Made by a program: the position numbers and the translations under genes
In this document: positions 1-7,331 of the stretch, one piece after another
Layout of the letters: each line of letters starts with the position of its first letter
Position numbering within the stretch: the first letter of the stretch is position 1
Notes under the pieces: model-generated
What the model saw: only the letters and a program-made list of their open reading frames with translations
The model's database searches: none
Told to the model about the DNA's origin: nothing
Assembly: GCA_963702035.1 (NCBI GenBank)
Contig: OY969700.1
Location: 806,001-870,000, forward strand
Direction of reading: 5' to 3'
Source of the DNA: VRUE01 sp963702035
Lineage (GTDB): Bacteria > Actinomycetota > Thermoleophilia > Solirubrobacterales > 70-9
Length of the DNA: 64,000 bases

Positions 1-2
1 TG

Positions 3-1373
3 TGGCCGACGCGCAAGGGCGAGGCGATCGCCAAAGGTGAAGCGCCGCCGCGCGGAGGCGAGCGGCGCGAGCCGAACCCGCTGTTCCTCGCTCACGCCGC
101 TGGGCTGAGCGAGCTGTACGTGGTGCTGAAGACCGGGCTGCCCGAGGGAACCCGGCTCGCCGCCTTCGACCGCGAGGCCGACGCCCGCGAGACGTTCACC
201 ACCTACGCCCGCGAGGAGCGGGCGATTGCCCCCGACGCCTGTATCGACGTCGCCGAGGCTGACGGCCGGAGGCTGTTCGGCTTTGTCGAGCTGGACCTCG
301 GCACGATGTCGCACCGCCAGCTCAAAGCCAAGGCAGCGGGCTACGGCGAGTACGTCCAACTCGAAGCCTGGCGCCACCGCAACCCGATCTGCCCGGCGCT
401 GCTGTTCATCACCACCAGCGAGAAGCGGGCGCGGTCCTTCCTCGCCGCCAGCCACAGGGAGATCGGCGCCGGGATGCTGGTCGCCTGCGTCGGACTGGCT
501 CGCGACCTGCGGCGCTGCATCGTCACGCCCGAGTGGCTGGTCGGCGACGGCGAGCAGGCCGCCGACCTGCTCGGCATCCTCCGCGCTGCGCGTCGCCCCT
601 ACGACGAAGAGAAGGCGCGCGAGGAAGCCCAGCGCCGCGAGGAAGAGGCCGAACGGGACCGGCTGCGCTCTGACCCCGAGGCCCTCGCCGAGCGCCTGCG
701 GGGGGAGCTTCGCTATGGCTGGGGGAGCGACCAGCTGGGGCAACCGGCGACCGATGCCCTTCGGCTCTCGCTCGAAGGCGAGGGCAGCGCCCTCAACGAG
801 ACTGAGCGCGCTGCCCTGGAAGCGGTCGCCGGGATGCTGGCCGAACCGATTGACGCCCGCCTCGCTGACCGCGAGCCGACTCCCTCTGAGCGCGAGGCGC
901 TGACAGCCTTGGTCGCGCACCACCGCGCGGGCCAGCTCGCGCGCCTGGACGAGGTGGCGGGGCGATTCGGGGAAGGGCCGAAGGTGCGCCAGAGCCGCCG
1001 CTGGCTGGAGAGCGGCGAGCTGCTGAGTGCTGACAGCCTGGACGGGCTGCTCCGCGACGGCGAGCAAGACCGCGAGAGCGCGGTCGAGCAAGAGCGCCTG
1101 CGGGGCGACTACCTGCTCTGGCGCGAGAGGGAGGCCAAGCGGCTCGCCAGGTTGCAGGGCTTCATTGCCCGCCACCGCACCGGCCACGATGCCTTCCTCG
1201 CCGAGGTCGACCGGGGGGCGCTGCGGCGCTGCTCGCGCTGTGAAGCGATCGCCTATCCCGACCCCGAGCTCAAGCCCCGCCCTGGCGGTCGGCGCCACGT
1301 TGCCGGGCGCTGCCATTTCTGCGGGACGGGGACGCTGAGCGAGCTGCCAACCGAGCCGGTGAGATCGACTTGA
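3..1373 (+). CDS. Replication-relaxation family protein, 5'-truncated by the window edge
   Basis: The frame is open from base 3, so the gene starts upstream of the window; the first in-window GTG (120) is internal. The translated start reads ...LFLAHAAGLSELYVVLK, followed by a block ending in FGFVELDLGTMSHRQLK. This is the layout of the actinobacterial replication-relaxation family (Replic_Relax), whose members sit on plasmids and integrative elements and are thought to take part in replication or transfer initiation. The C-terminal half is long, charged and probably coiled. The extreme C-terminus has two Cys pairs (CSRC and CHFC, about 30 residues apart) that look like a zinc ribbon. It marks the left edge as mobile-element DNA. 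The family call rests on pattern recognition only. Confidence 0.65.
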   Translation, partial: WPTRKGEAIAKGEAPPRGGERREPNPLFLAHAAGLSELYVVLKTGLPEGTRLAAFDREADARETFTTYAREERAIAPDACIDVAEADGRRLFGFVELDLGTMSHRQLKAKAAGYGEYVQLEAWRHRNPICPALLFITTSEKRARSFLAASHREIGAGMLVACVGLARDLRRCIVTPEWLVGDGEQAADLLGILRAARRPYDEEKAREEAQRREEEAERDRLRSDPEALAERLRGELRYGWGSDQLGQPATDALRLSLEGEGSALNETERAALEAVAGMLAEPIDARLADREPTPSEREALTALVAHHRAGQLARLDEVAGRFGEGPKVRQSRRWLESGELLSADSLDGLLRDGEQDRESAVEQERLRGDYLLWREREAKRLARLQGFIARHRTGHDAFLAEVDRGALRRCSRCEAIAYPDPELKPRPGGRRHVAGRCHFCGTGTLSELPTEPVRST

Positions 1374-1483
1374 GATCCGCGTGCGACGGAGCTAAACCTG
1401 ATGGGCGGATCGCGGCCCGGCGACGCCGCGATCACGAAGGCAGGCAACGCAAAGCGACGCCGGTCGGCGACCTCGAGGCCACC

Positions 1484-1609
1484 ATGTCAATTGAACAGAC
1501 CAAGCCCGAATCAGCTCTGGACGACCAGCTTCGGCGCGAGCAGGCGAAGGCGATCTTCGACTTGCTTCGCTCGACCTCGCGCCCCCGCCCCACCGAAGGC
1601 TGCGACTGA
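1484..1609 (+). CDS. Possible small protein, 41 aa
   Basis: A short ATG frame (MSIEQTKPESALDDQLRREQ...) lies 110 bases after the relaxation gene and ends 14 bases before the convergent vapC stop. It is hydrophilic and probably helical. Small downstream companions of this type are common in actinobacterial mobile elements, but I recognise no family. It may be non-coding; codon use is the only weak support. Confidence 0.3.
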   Translation: MSIEQTKPESALDDQLRREQAKAIFDLLRSTSRPRPTEGCD

Positions 1610-1623
1610 TGGTCGGCGGCGCC

Positions 1624-2034
1624 CTACAGCTCGGACGGGGTGACGACGAAGCCCAGGCGGTCGGCCCCCCTGCGCAACCTGCCATCGACGGTTACGAGGC
1701 GGCAGTCGCTGATCTTCGCCAGCGCCACGTACTCCGCGTCGTAGGTCTTCGCCCAGCCGAATTCCTCGGCGACCTCCCATGCCGCCATCGTGAGCCCATC
1801 AGGCCGCTGCTCGCTGATCGAAAGCTTCCCGGCCAGGAACCGCTGCAGGGCCAGCTCGGCAAGGGCGTTGGAGATATCGCCGCGAAAGGCCATCTCGTGA
1901 AGCACGGAGGGCACCTCGCTCCACAGCAGCGGCGGTGCGATGAGTTGGCCTCCGTCATCGAGGGCAGCGCTTGCCTGCTCCCCGGCCCGGTCGAGCGACA
2001 GCTCGATCGCCAAGCTCGCGTCTACGACCAGCAC
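1624..2034 (-). CDS. vapC: VapC-type PIN-domain ribonuclease toxin
   Basis: The product is 136 aa, a normal VapC length. It has the PIN-domain acidic residues D5 (LVVDAS), E40 (WSEV), D99 (TYDAEY) and D117 (VTVDGR), which bind the metal of the RNase site. VapC toxins cleave RNA, often tRNA, when their antitoxin is degraded. The gene begins 2 bases after the upstream antitoxin-like gene, as in a type II operon in which the antitoxin comes first. The pair lies beside a recombinase gene, consistent with a mobile-element stabilisation module. Confidence 0.85.
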   Translation of the reverse strand: MLVVDASLAIELSLDRAGEQASAALDDGGQLIAPPLLWSEVPSVLHEMAFRGDISNALAELALQRFLAGKLSISEQRPDGLTMAAWEVAEEFGWAKTYDAEYVALAKISDCRLVTVDGRLRRGADRLGFVVTPSEL

Positions 2035-2036
2035 GC

Positions 2037-2237
2037 TCAGTGCGACTCGCGGGAGCGCCGTACGGCGGCAGCGACGTTGGGCATCGGCTCGCCGGTCAGG
2101 GTCTCGCCCCAGCCTGTGGGCAACGGAGCCATCTCCGGCTCATCGGCCGGTTCGTCCGGAACAACGATCCGCGCACGCGCCGCCCTGGCCTCATCGAGGT
2201 CCAGCACCTCACGCAGCAGCTTCTCCTTTGCGGTCAC
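2037..2237 (-). CDS. vapB: VapB-like antitoxin
   Basis: This 66-aa acidic protein starts at a GTG (TAKEKLLREVLDLDEARAA) and ends 2 bases before vapC. An N-terminal helical segment is followed by a Pro/Glu-rich flexible tail, typical of toxin-wrapping antitoxins. It would neutralise the VapC nuclease and probably repress its own promoter. The divergent serine recombinase gene starts only 49 bases away, so both promoters share this short gap. The assignment rests on position and size more than on a recognisable DNA-binding motif. Confidence 0.65.
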   Translation of the reverse strand: MTAKEKLLREVLDLDEARAARARIVVPDEPADEPEMAPLPTGWGETLTGEPMPNVAAAVRRSRESH

Positions 2238-2285
2238 GGTTCAAGCGTACCGGCCGCCCCCACGTAATTCCGAGGAAAGGAACCC

Positions 2286-4004
2286 ATGATGCGACGCTTC
2301 GCCTGGTACGGAAGGCTCTCGACCAAGGACAAGCAGGACCCGACGCTCTCTTTCCCTTCTCAGCGGGAGATATGCGCGACGAAAGCGGCCGAGCTGGGAG
2401 GCGAGATCGTCTGCGACTTCACCGATCAAGAGGCTGGTCGAAGGGACGACCGAGCGGGATGGGCCGACCTGTTGCGCGAGGCCAAGGAGCGGGATGCGCG
2501 GCGCTTCAACGCGGTGATCATCTACTCGACCTCGCGCCTCAGCCGCGATCTGTTCCATGCGCTCACCTACGAGCGCGAGATGACGCGGGCCGGGATCGAG
2601 GTCTTTTACGCGCTCACGGCTGGCGATCAGACCAGCCCGGAGGGGCGACTGATCCGCCACATGTTTCAGGCGCTCGACCAGTTCGAGGTCGAGAAGCTGG
2701 GCCGGGAAGTTCGGCGCGGGCAGAAGGAGAACACGCGGCAGGGTTATCGCAACGGCGGTCGGGCGCCATACGGGTATCGGCTGCGCCATGAGCAGCATCC
2801 CGATCCCGCGCGGGCGAAGGCTGGCGATAAGAAGTCCCGCCTCGTTGCCGACCCCGAGCGGGCACCGGTGATCGCTGAGATTTTCGAGCGCTTCCTTTCC
2901 GGCTCTGGCTACAAGGAGATCGCCAACCACCTGAACCGGCCCGGTGGACCACCGCCGCCCAACCACGTCGATTCCAAGCGCAATACCTCCGGCAAGTGGG
3001 CGAAGACGACGATCAAGTCGATGCTCGAAAACCCGACCTACACCGGCCGCCTCTATTGGAACCGGCTCGACTCACGCGCCCACAAGCAGGGCGTCGGGCC
3101 GGTGGTTCGGCGCAGCCCCGAGGAATGGGTCGAGGCAGACGAGCGCCACGAGGCCCTGGTCACCGACGATCTGTTCGAGCGCGTGCAAACGGAGATGAAG
3201 CACCGCAGCAACGGCCACGGCAGTCGCCGCCGTCGCCCGCAGCAGCGGCCCTTCCTCCTGCGCGGCATCGTCCACTGCGCCACTGGGCACAACCCCCTCC
3301 GCATGCAGGGTCGCGCTCGAAAAGAGGAGCCGACCTATTACACCTGCGGCTACCGAACCTCCTACGGCGACAGGGCAGCGGAGGCAGTCGGCCACGGCAA
3401 ATGGCAGTACGTCCGCGAGGACAGCCTCGTCAGGCTGATCGACAGCTTCTTCGCCACGCGGATCTTCGGCGCTGACCGCCTGGATCACTTCCGCGCTCAG
3501 AGTTCGACCTTGGCGAGCGACCTACAAAACCGCAACGGCGACAAACGCAAGCGGATCGCCAAGCAGCTCGGCGAGGTCGACCAGCGAATCGAGCGGCAGC
3601 TTGCCGCAATCGAGGCGGGCGTTGATCCAATGGTGGTCGGCAAACGAATCGGCGCCCTCAAAACCGAGCGCGAGGAAGCGGAGGTGGCCCTTGCCCAACT
3701 CGAAGATTCGCGCCGTGACAGCACCACCGCAGACCCCGATGACGCCCTTGCCGTCCTCGGCGCTCTACATGACTTCGGCAAGCGGCTGGCCGCCGCCGAT
3801 CCCGAGGTACGGCGCGCTGTTTTCGACGCCTTCCGCCTGCGAGTCGAGATCGATCGCAATGCCGGTCAGATACGCCTGAAAGCGCTCGTTTCCAGCGCAT
3901 TCGGCGAGGTAACAGACCTAAGTGACCTGGGAGATGCTGGTGATCCCGCTCTCTCCGATAAGGCCATACCGCTACGGGGATTCGAACCCCGGTTTCCGGA
4001 CTGA
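2286..4004 (+). CDS. Large serine recombinase
   Basis: The 572-aa product has an N-terminal resolvase catalytic domain (YGRLSTKDKQ, catalytic Ser about residue 12; YSTSRLSRD), a recombinase domain (GGRAPYGYR...), a zinc-ribbon-like region (HCATGHNP...YTCGYR) and a C-terminal coiled coil. This is the architecture of phage and ICE integrases of the large serine family. A strong ribosome site (AGGAAAGGA) precedes ATG 2286. The last 12 codons and the TGA stop are read from the duplicated tRNA-Glu fragment, giving an unusual C-terminus (PLRGFEPRFPD). It probably belongs to a different element from the tRNA-Glu island to its right. Confidence 0.9.
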   Translation: MMRRFAWYGRLSTKDKQDPTLSFPSQREICATKAAELGGEIVCDFTDQEAGRRDDRAGWADLLREAKERDARRFNAVIIYSTSRLSRDLFHALTYEREMTRAGIEVFYALTAGDQTSPEGRLIRHMFQALDQFEVEKLGREVRRGQKENTRQGYRNGGRAPYGYRLRHEQHPDPARAKAGDKKSRLVADPERAPVIAEIFERFLSGSGYKEIANHLNRPGGPPPPNHVDSKRNTSGKWAKTTIKSMLENPTYTGRLYWNRLDSRAHKQGVGPVVRRSPEEWVEADERHEALVTDDLFERVQTEMKHRSNGHGSRRRRPQQRPFLLRGIVHCATGHNPLRMQGRARKEEPTYYTCGYRTSYGDRAAEAVGHGKWQYVREDSLVRLIDSFFATRIFGADRLDHFRAQSSTLASDLQNRNGDKRKRIAKQLGEVDQRIERQLAAIEAGVDPMVVGKRIGALKTEREEAEVALAQLEDSRRDSTTADPDDALAVLGALHDFGKRLAAADPEVRRAVFDAFRLRVEIDRNAGQIRLKALVSSAFGEVTDLSDLGDAGDPALSDKAIPLRGFEPRFPD

Positions 4005-4008
4005 GAAT
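3966..4008. repeat. Left attachment site (att core, tRNA-Glu 3' fragment)
   Basis: This is identical over 43 bp to 12486-12528. It corresponds to the tRNA-Glu acceptor 3' strand, T-arm, variable region and half of the anticodon arm, in reverse orientation. It is not a functional tRNA because the 5' half is absent. It overlaps the 3' end of the serine recombinase gene. Confidence 0.92.
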
Positions 4009-4092
4009 TGGCTCTAGCAAGCCATTTGCGGCCGATTTGTGCCTGAGAATTATTAAGAGTTCGATGTAGCTCGATCTAGATCGGTGGAGTCG

Positions 4093-4112
4093 GGGACATT
4101 TTCCGGGACATG
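4093..4112. promoter_or_regulatory. Candidate left arm-type integrase/excisionase site
   Basis: The motif is GGGACAT, six bases, then GGGACAT. A near copy (16 of 20 bases) lies at 12405-12424, just inside the other end of the element. Repeats shared by both ends fit arm-type binding sites of a tyrosine integrase. This is inference from sequence alone. Confidence 0.5.
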
Positions 4113-4180
4113 TCCTCCACCTGAAACTTCATGACCTCCGGTGCCCCTGGCGGACCGCTACCTGATGAAGCAGCCTGAGA

Positions 4181-5110
4181 CTAGATGCCGTCCTCGGTCT
4201 TGACCTCATCAATGGCAAACCCATAGGTCGACATCAGTTCGCCATATCGATCAAGACTCTCGTGGTCGCTCAAGAGTCGATTCTCTAGACCCTTTCCAAT
4301 CACAAGCTTCGTGAGATCTACAACACCAATGCGCTGTCCGAGTCGCATGAGCCTCTCCTTAACGGACAAATCGCGTGGAGACCCAAATGCAGAGAGCAAG
4401 GCGCCCCTGGCGGAACGTAGTGGAGCATACGATGCGTTCGCCCTCTGCTCATCGCCTGGTGCTGGCCCGTTTCTGTCGTTGACCAGCTCAATTGCCTCGA
4501 ACACTTCGTTCCAAGGAACGCGGAAGGAGGGATAGTCGGGATATCCACCGGCCAACCTCAGAACCTCGATCACTTTGCAGCAAAGCCCCTTTTTACTTCT
4601 ATGGCAGAGAAGATCTCCGCGAAGCGCCAACGACGCTAGCTTCTCAAACACCAAATGCTGAGGATATCCGTGAGCCTGGCCACGACGCGCCAGGTCGCGC
4701 AGGGTTATGACCGGACCGGGAACGCAACCAGGAAAGTCTCCCTCGACAAGCCCATCGACCAAATCACCTTCGTCCTCTATCCACTCGACTCCGTGGCGTA
4801 ATTGATCAGATTGAAGCCAGAACCTGATAGCGAGTTCCAGCTCCATTTCTTCAAAGTCATTGCCGTCAAGCAGCCCCTCACAGATACCACGGAAGGTGCT
4901 TGCGAAAACCGGGCGACGCATAAGTGCTGCGCCAACATCATCAATAGCAAATTGAATCTGGCTGATTCTCTCCGCCAAAAGAGTCCGATACAGGCCGCAT
5001 CCAGCAGCGACGACCGCAAGCGACACCAAATATATACTCAGTATTGGACTGGACATTGGACCCACTGCCTTTAGCAAGGCAAGTACGCCAGCTATCACCG
5101 CAGCAACCAC
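4181..5110 (-). CDS. Unknown two-TM protein, last gene of the CBASS-linked operon
   Basis: I do not recognise this 309-aa protein. Residues 1-45 form two hydrophobic helices (AAVIAGVLALLKAV; ILSIYLVSLAVVAAGCGL); the rest is soluble, mostly helical and acidic, with a C-terminal part (residues 230-300) of alternating charged and hydrophobic residues. The start is GTG 5110, because an in-frame TGA lies a few codons upstream. It follows the J-domain gene by 36 bases. Its lower GC and the tight spacing suggest co-transcription with the CD-NTase and Cap15 genes. It could be a membrane partner or a second effector; neither can be shown from sequence. Confidence 0.7.
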   Translation of the reverse strand: MVAAVIAGVLALLKAVGPMSSPILSIYLVSLAVVAAGCGLYRTLLAERISQIQFAIDDVGAALMRRPVFASTFRGICEGLLDGNDFEEMELELAIRFWLQSDQLRHGVEWIEDEGDLVDGLVEGDFPGCVPGPVITLRDLARRGQAHGYPQHLVFEKLASLALRGDLLCHRSKKGLCCKVIEVLRLAGGYPDYPSFRVPWNEVFEAIELVNDRNGPAPGDEQRANASYAPLRSARGALLSAFGSPRDLSVKERLMRLGQRIGVVDLTKLVIGKGLENRLLSDHESLDRYGELMSTYGFAIDEVKTEDGI

Positions 5111-5146
5111 AGCACTCGTTGATGCTCTCCGTTGAAGCCGCCTGAG

Positions 5147-5449
5147 TCAACCGATCTGGAACGTCGCCGTAGCCGCGACCAGATCCCGACCCCTTTCTTG
5201 GCTTGCTTCGCGTTCGTCGCGACGAAACTCCAAGTCTCGAATCTGTCGTAGAACGAGCTCGTGAGAAGATCCTTCATTCGCATGCTGAAGAGCGATATCT
5301 CGCGCCTCATTCAAGCTTTGCATGCTGTCGATATCTCCATCAAGGTCAGGATGACGTTCGAGGGCCTTCGCCCTGAATGCCTTTCGGATCTCATCGGGCG
5401 ACGCATCAAACTCAAGATCAAGCTCCTGAAATGCCTCTATTCGCTCCAT
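5147..5449 (-). CDS. Small J-domain (DnaJ-like) protein
   Basis: The product is 100 aa. Residues 1-50 form a J-domain: ELDLEFDASPDEIRKAF (helices I-II), the diagnostic HPD tripeptide in LERHPDLDGD, then helix III (MQSLNEARDIAL). J-domains stimulate the ATPase of Hsp70 (DnaK). No Gly/Phe region or zinc domain follows, so it is not a housekeeping DnaJ; the C-terminus is a charged helix (RQIRDLEFRRDEREASQ). I chose ATG 5449 over an upstream start at 5482 because AGAAAGG lies just before it. It sits between the Cap15-like gene (50 bases upstream) and the unknown two-TM gene, so it appears to be part of the defence operon. Confidence 0.75.
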   Translation of the reverse strand: MERIEAFQELDLEFDASPDEIRKAFRAKALERHPDLDGDIDSMQSLNEARDIALQHANEGSSHELVLRQIRDLEFRRDEREASQERGRDLVAATATFQIG

Positions 5450-5499
5450 CGGACCTTTCTTACACGAACGCTGAATGCTCACACTCAGGTTTACAATTC

Positions 5500-6123
5500 C
5501 TAGAGTCCCAGATTTCGTGCATGCTTGAATGACTCCACCCTCTGCAACGACCGTTGATCGAACTCAAGCTCTCCCATTGTGTTGCGATCAGTCCAGTAGT
5601 AGCCCTCCAATCGATCCACTGGCTGTCCGCCGATATCCAACTTGAAACTCCCGTGATGCACCTCGCTTCGCTCCCGAACGGATGCCCGAGGCGTATTTCT
5701 GTACTGAGCCACAAACTGATACTGCCCACACCCATCATCCTCAATCGTGGCCGTAGTTGAGCATGACTTTGACTCTTTAGTCATTAGATTGCCGCTCACG
5801 CTCCAGAAAGTCTGCCGGATCACCAGGTAGACCTCGCGGTCAGGGTCAATACGGTTGCCAGTCTCTGGGTTAACCCAATTCGAGGCCAGACGGCCACGCC
5901 AGGTGCCGCGGATGTCGGGACGCTTGCTCAACATGCGCCCGATCTTGGGGACGCGCCACAGCAGGTGGTCGAAAGCGAGAACAAACAGGCTCACGACCGC
6001 ACCTGCCGCACCAATTGGAGCGAAGAGTTCACTCGTCGGAAGACCCCGAATCAGGTACGAGACGAGGTACACCCCAGCGACGACGAGAACGAGCGCTTGG
6101 ATGAAGATACGTGACGGACGCAT
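5500..6123 (-). CDS. cap15: Cap15-like CBASS effector (two TM helices plus beta-barrel)
   Basis: The 207-aa protein has two N-terminal hydrophobic helices (about residues 8-28 and 35-55), then a beta-rich domain beginning RGTWRGRLASNW. Pieces such as VIRQTFWSVSGNL, SEVHHGSFKLDI and LEGYYWTDRNTMGE match the family called SMODS-associated two-TM beta-strand-rich effectors (Cap15). In CBASS, the cyclic nucleotide made by the CD-NTase during phage infection binds the barrel, the effector oligomerises and the inner membrane is disrupted. The ATG follows the CD-NTase stop with no gap, so the two are translationally coupled. Recognition is from motif memory; a profile search should confirm it. Confidence 0.85.
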   Translation of the reverse strand: MRPSRIFIQALVLVVAGVYLVSYLIRGLPTSELFAPIGAAGAVVSLFVLAFDHLLWRVPKIGRMLSKRPDIRGTWRGRLASNWVNPETGNRIDPDREVYLVIRQTFWSVSGNLMTKESKSCSTTATIEDDGCGQYQFVAQYRNTPRASVRERSEVHHGSFKLDIGGQPVDRLEGYYWTDRNTMGELEFDQRSLQRVESFKHARNLGL

Positions 6124-7047
6124 CTAATCAAATCCTATGTAACTCCATGCTGCGCTAGCAAACGTGTGGGCGTGATCGTAGGTCCAGTTTTGCCCGTCGA
6201 AGAAAAGATACTTGAGCGCATTCGCCTCAAGCCAGTCCTCTGAGCGCAAGCACTCATCGTTTCGAGTTCCATTAAAGATATGGGCGAGTGCGTTCCTAAC
6301 GCGACCAGCCCAGCTATCTACATCGAAATGCCCGTTGGGCACGTTCCACACCGATGACTCGATCAAAAATGAGGGTACTTCCTCAATTTTCCCCTCGTCC
6401 ACCATCTCATTCTCAAGCCGCTTCAAGATACGGACAACGCGCTTGTAACGCCGAGTGGTCTTGTCGTTCTTGCTAGTGCCCTCTTCGAGATGTTGCTTGG
6501 GGTAGTTGATGATCCGCTCTCCAGGAAGTCGGTCGTTGCGCAAACGGATACCCTGCCTGTAGGTGCCACGATCCGTCCAAGTCCGCTCTGTCACGCATGG
6601 CACCACATCGGCGGGCAGCCGACCAGTGTTCTCAGCGACACGGATCGCCTTGCTGCCGCGATCTATCGCCTCTGCGCCGAAATGCGCAATCAAAGCGCGC
6701 TCAACATCATCCTTAAAGCCCGCCAAGCTGGCGTCCCCCTCGTATGGAGTCACGCCTACGTCCGAGAGAGTCAAATCTTTTGCAGCGTGGACGAAGTTGT
6801 TTTCAAAGAACGTAGTCAGCTCAATGGCTATGTCAACGTCGCTGTCTCGGACGACATTGGTGAAATTTGGATAGGACCCCTTGGCGTAGACCGTGAAGCT
6901 GTACTCATTCAAGATGCCGGTTCCGCGCAAGGCTTCATCGACGGCGCGACAGGTGCGCTCATAGCGATCCTGCTCACTATCGCTTGCGCGCCCAATCCAA
7001 CCTGAGAATGCGCTCTCCCAGTCGCGCGTCATTCCAACGCTGCTCAT
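6124..7047 (-). CDS. CBASS nucleotidyltransferase (CD-NTase, cGAS/DncV-like)
   Basis: The 307-aa product has the Pol-beta-type nucleotidyltransferase signature: GSY at residues 57-59, then D70 and D72 in SDVDIAIE, and a third acidic residue D147 in ADVVPC. This G-S...DxD...D arrangement, followed by a helical C-terminal half, is that of CD-NTases, which make cyclic di- or oligonucleotides as an infection alarm. It is first in a tightly packed minus-strand operon with a Cap15-like effector. No Cap2/Cap3 or HORMA/TRIP13 genes are present, so it fits the minimal (type I) CBASS layout. Clade and product nucleotide cannot be told by eye. GC is clearly lower than in flanking genes, pointing to transfer. 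Confidence 0.88.
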   Translation of the reverse strand: MSSVGMTRDWESAFSGWIGRASDSEQDRYERTCRAVDEALRGTGILNEYSFTVYAKGSYPNFTNVVRDSDVDIAIELTTFFENNFVHAAKDLTLSDVGVTPYEGDASLAGFKDDVERALIAHFGAEAIDRGSKAIRVAENTGRLPADVVPCVTERTWTDRGTYRQGIRLRNDRLPGERIINYPKQHLEEGTSKNDKTTRRYKRVVRILKRLENEMVDEGKIEEVPSFLIESSVWNVPNGHFDVDSWAGRVRNALAHIFNGTRNDECLRSEDWLEANALKYLFFDGQNWTYDHAHTFASAAWSYIGFD

Positions 7048-7278
7048 TCGATTCCGCCGATGCCGTCGCTAGATTCTATGAACACTGCGGTTCCTCCATC
7101 GTGTTTTTCCGTTCAACGTCGCAACGACGTAGCGTACGGTCGGGCGGAGGCGGAAAAGGTGTATGAATTTGAGCGGAATTTGAGGCTTTTTGGCGAACGT
7201 TTCAGCATCTGGGACGGTCCCGCTCGCTTAAAGCAGGCTTGCTCCTGCATTCACCGGACACCCCTTACAGGCCAAAAC

Positions 7279-7297
7279 GCACGGCGAAGCCGTGCCA
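7279..7297 (-). terminator. Terminator of the helicase gene
   Basis: Read on the minus strand, a 7-bp stem (GCACGGC/GCCGTGC, loop TTC) is followed by GTTTTGG. It lies 35 bases past the helicase stop and upstream of the CBASS operon, so it would insulate the operon from helicase transcription. A weaker outer pairing (GGCCAAA/TTTGGCC) surrounds it. The region 7048-7331 otherwise shows nothing I can assign. Confidence 0.6.
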
Positions 7298-7331
7298 CAA
7301 TTTGGCCGTCGGGTGCCCCGCTCGCGCTCCC

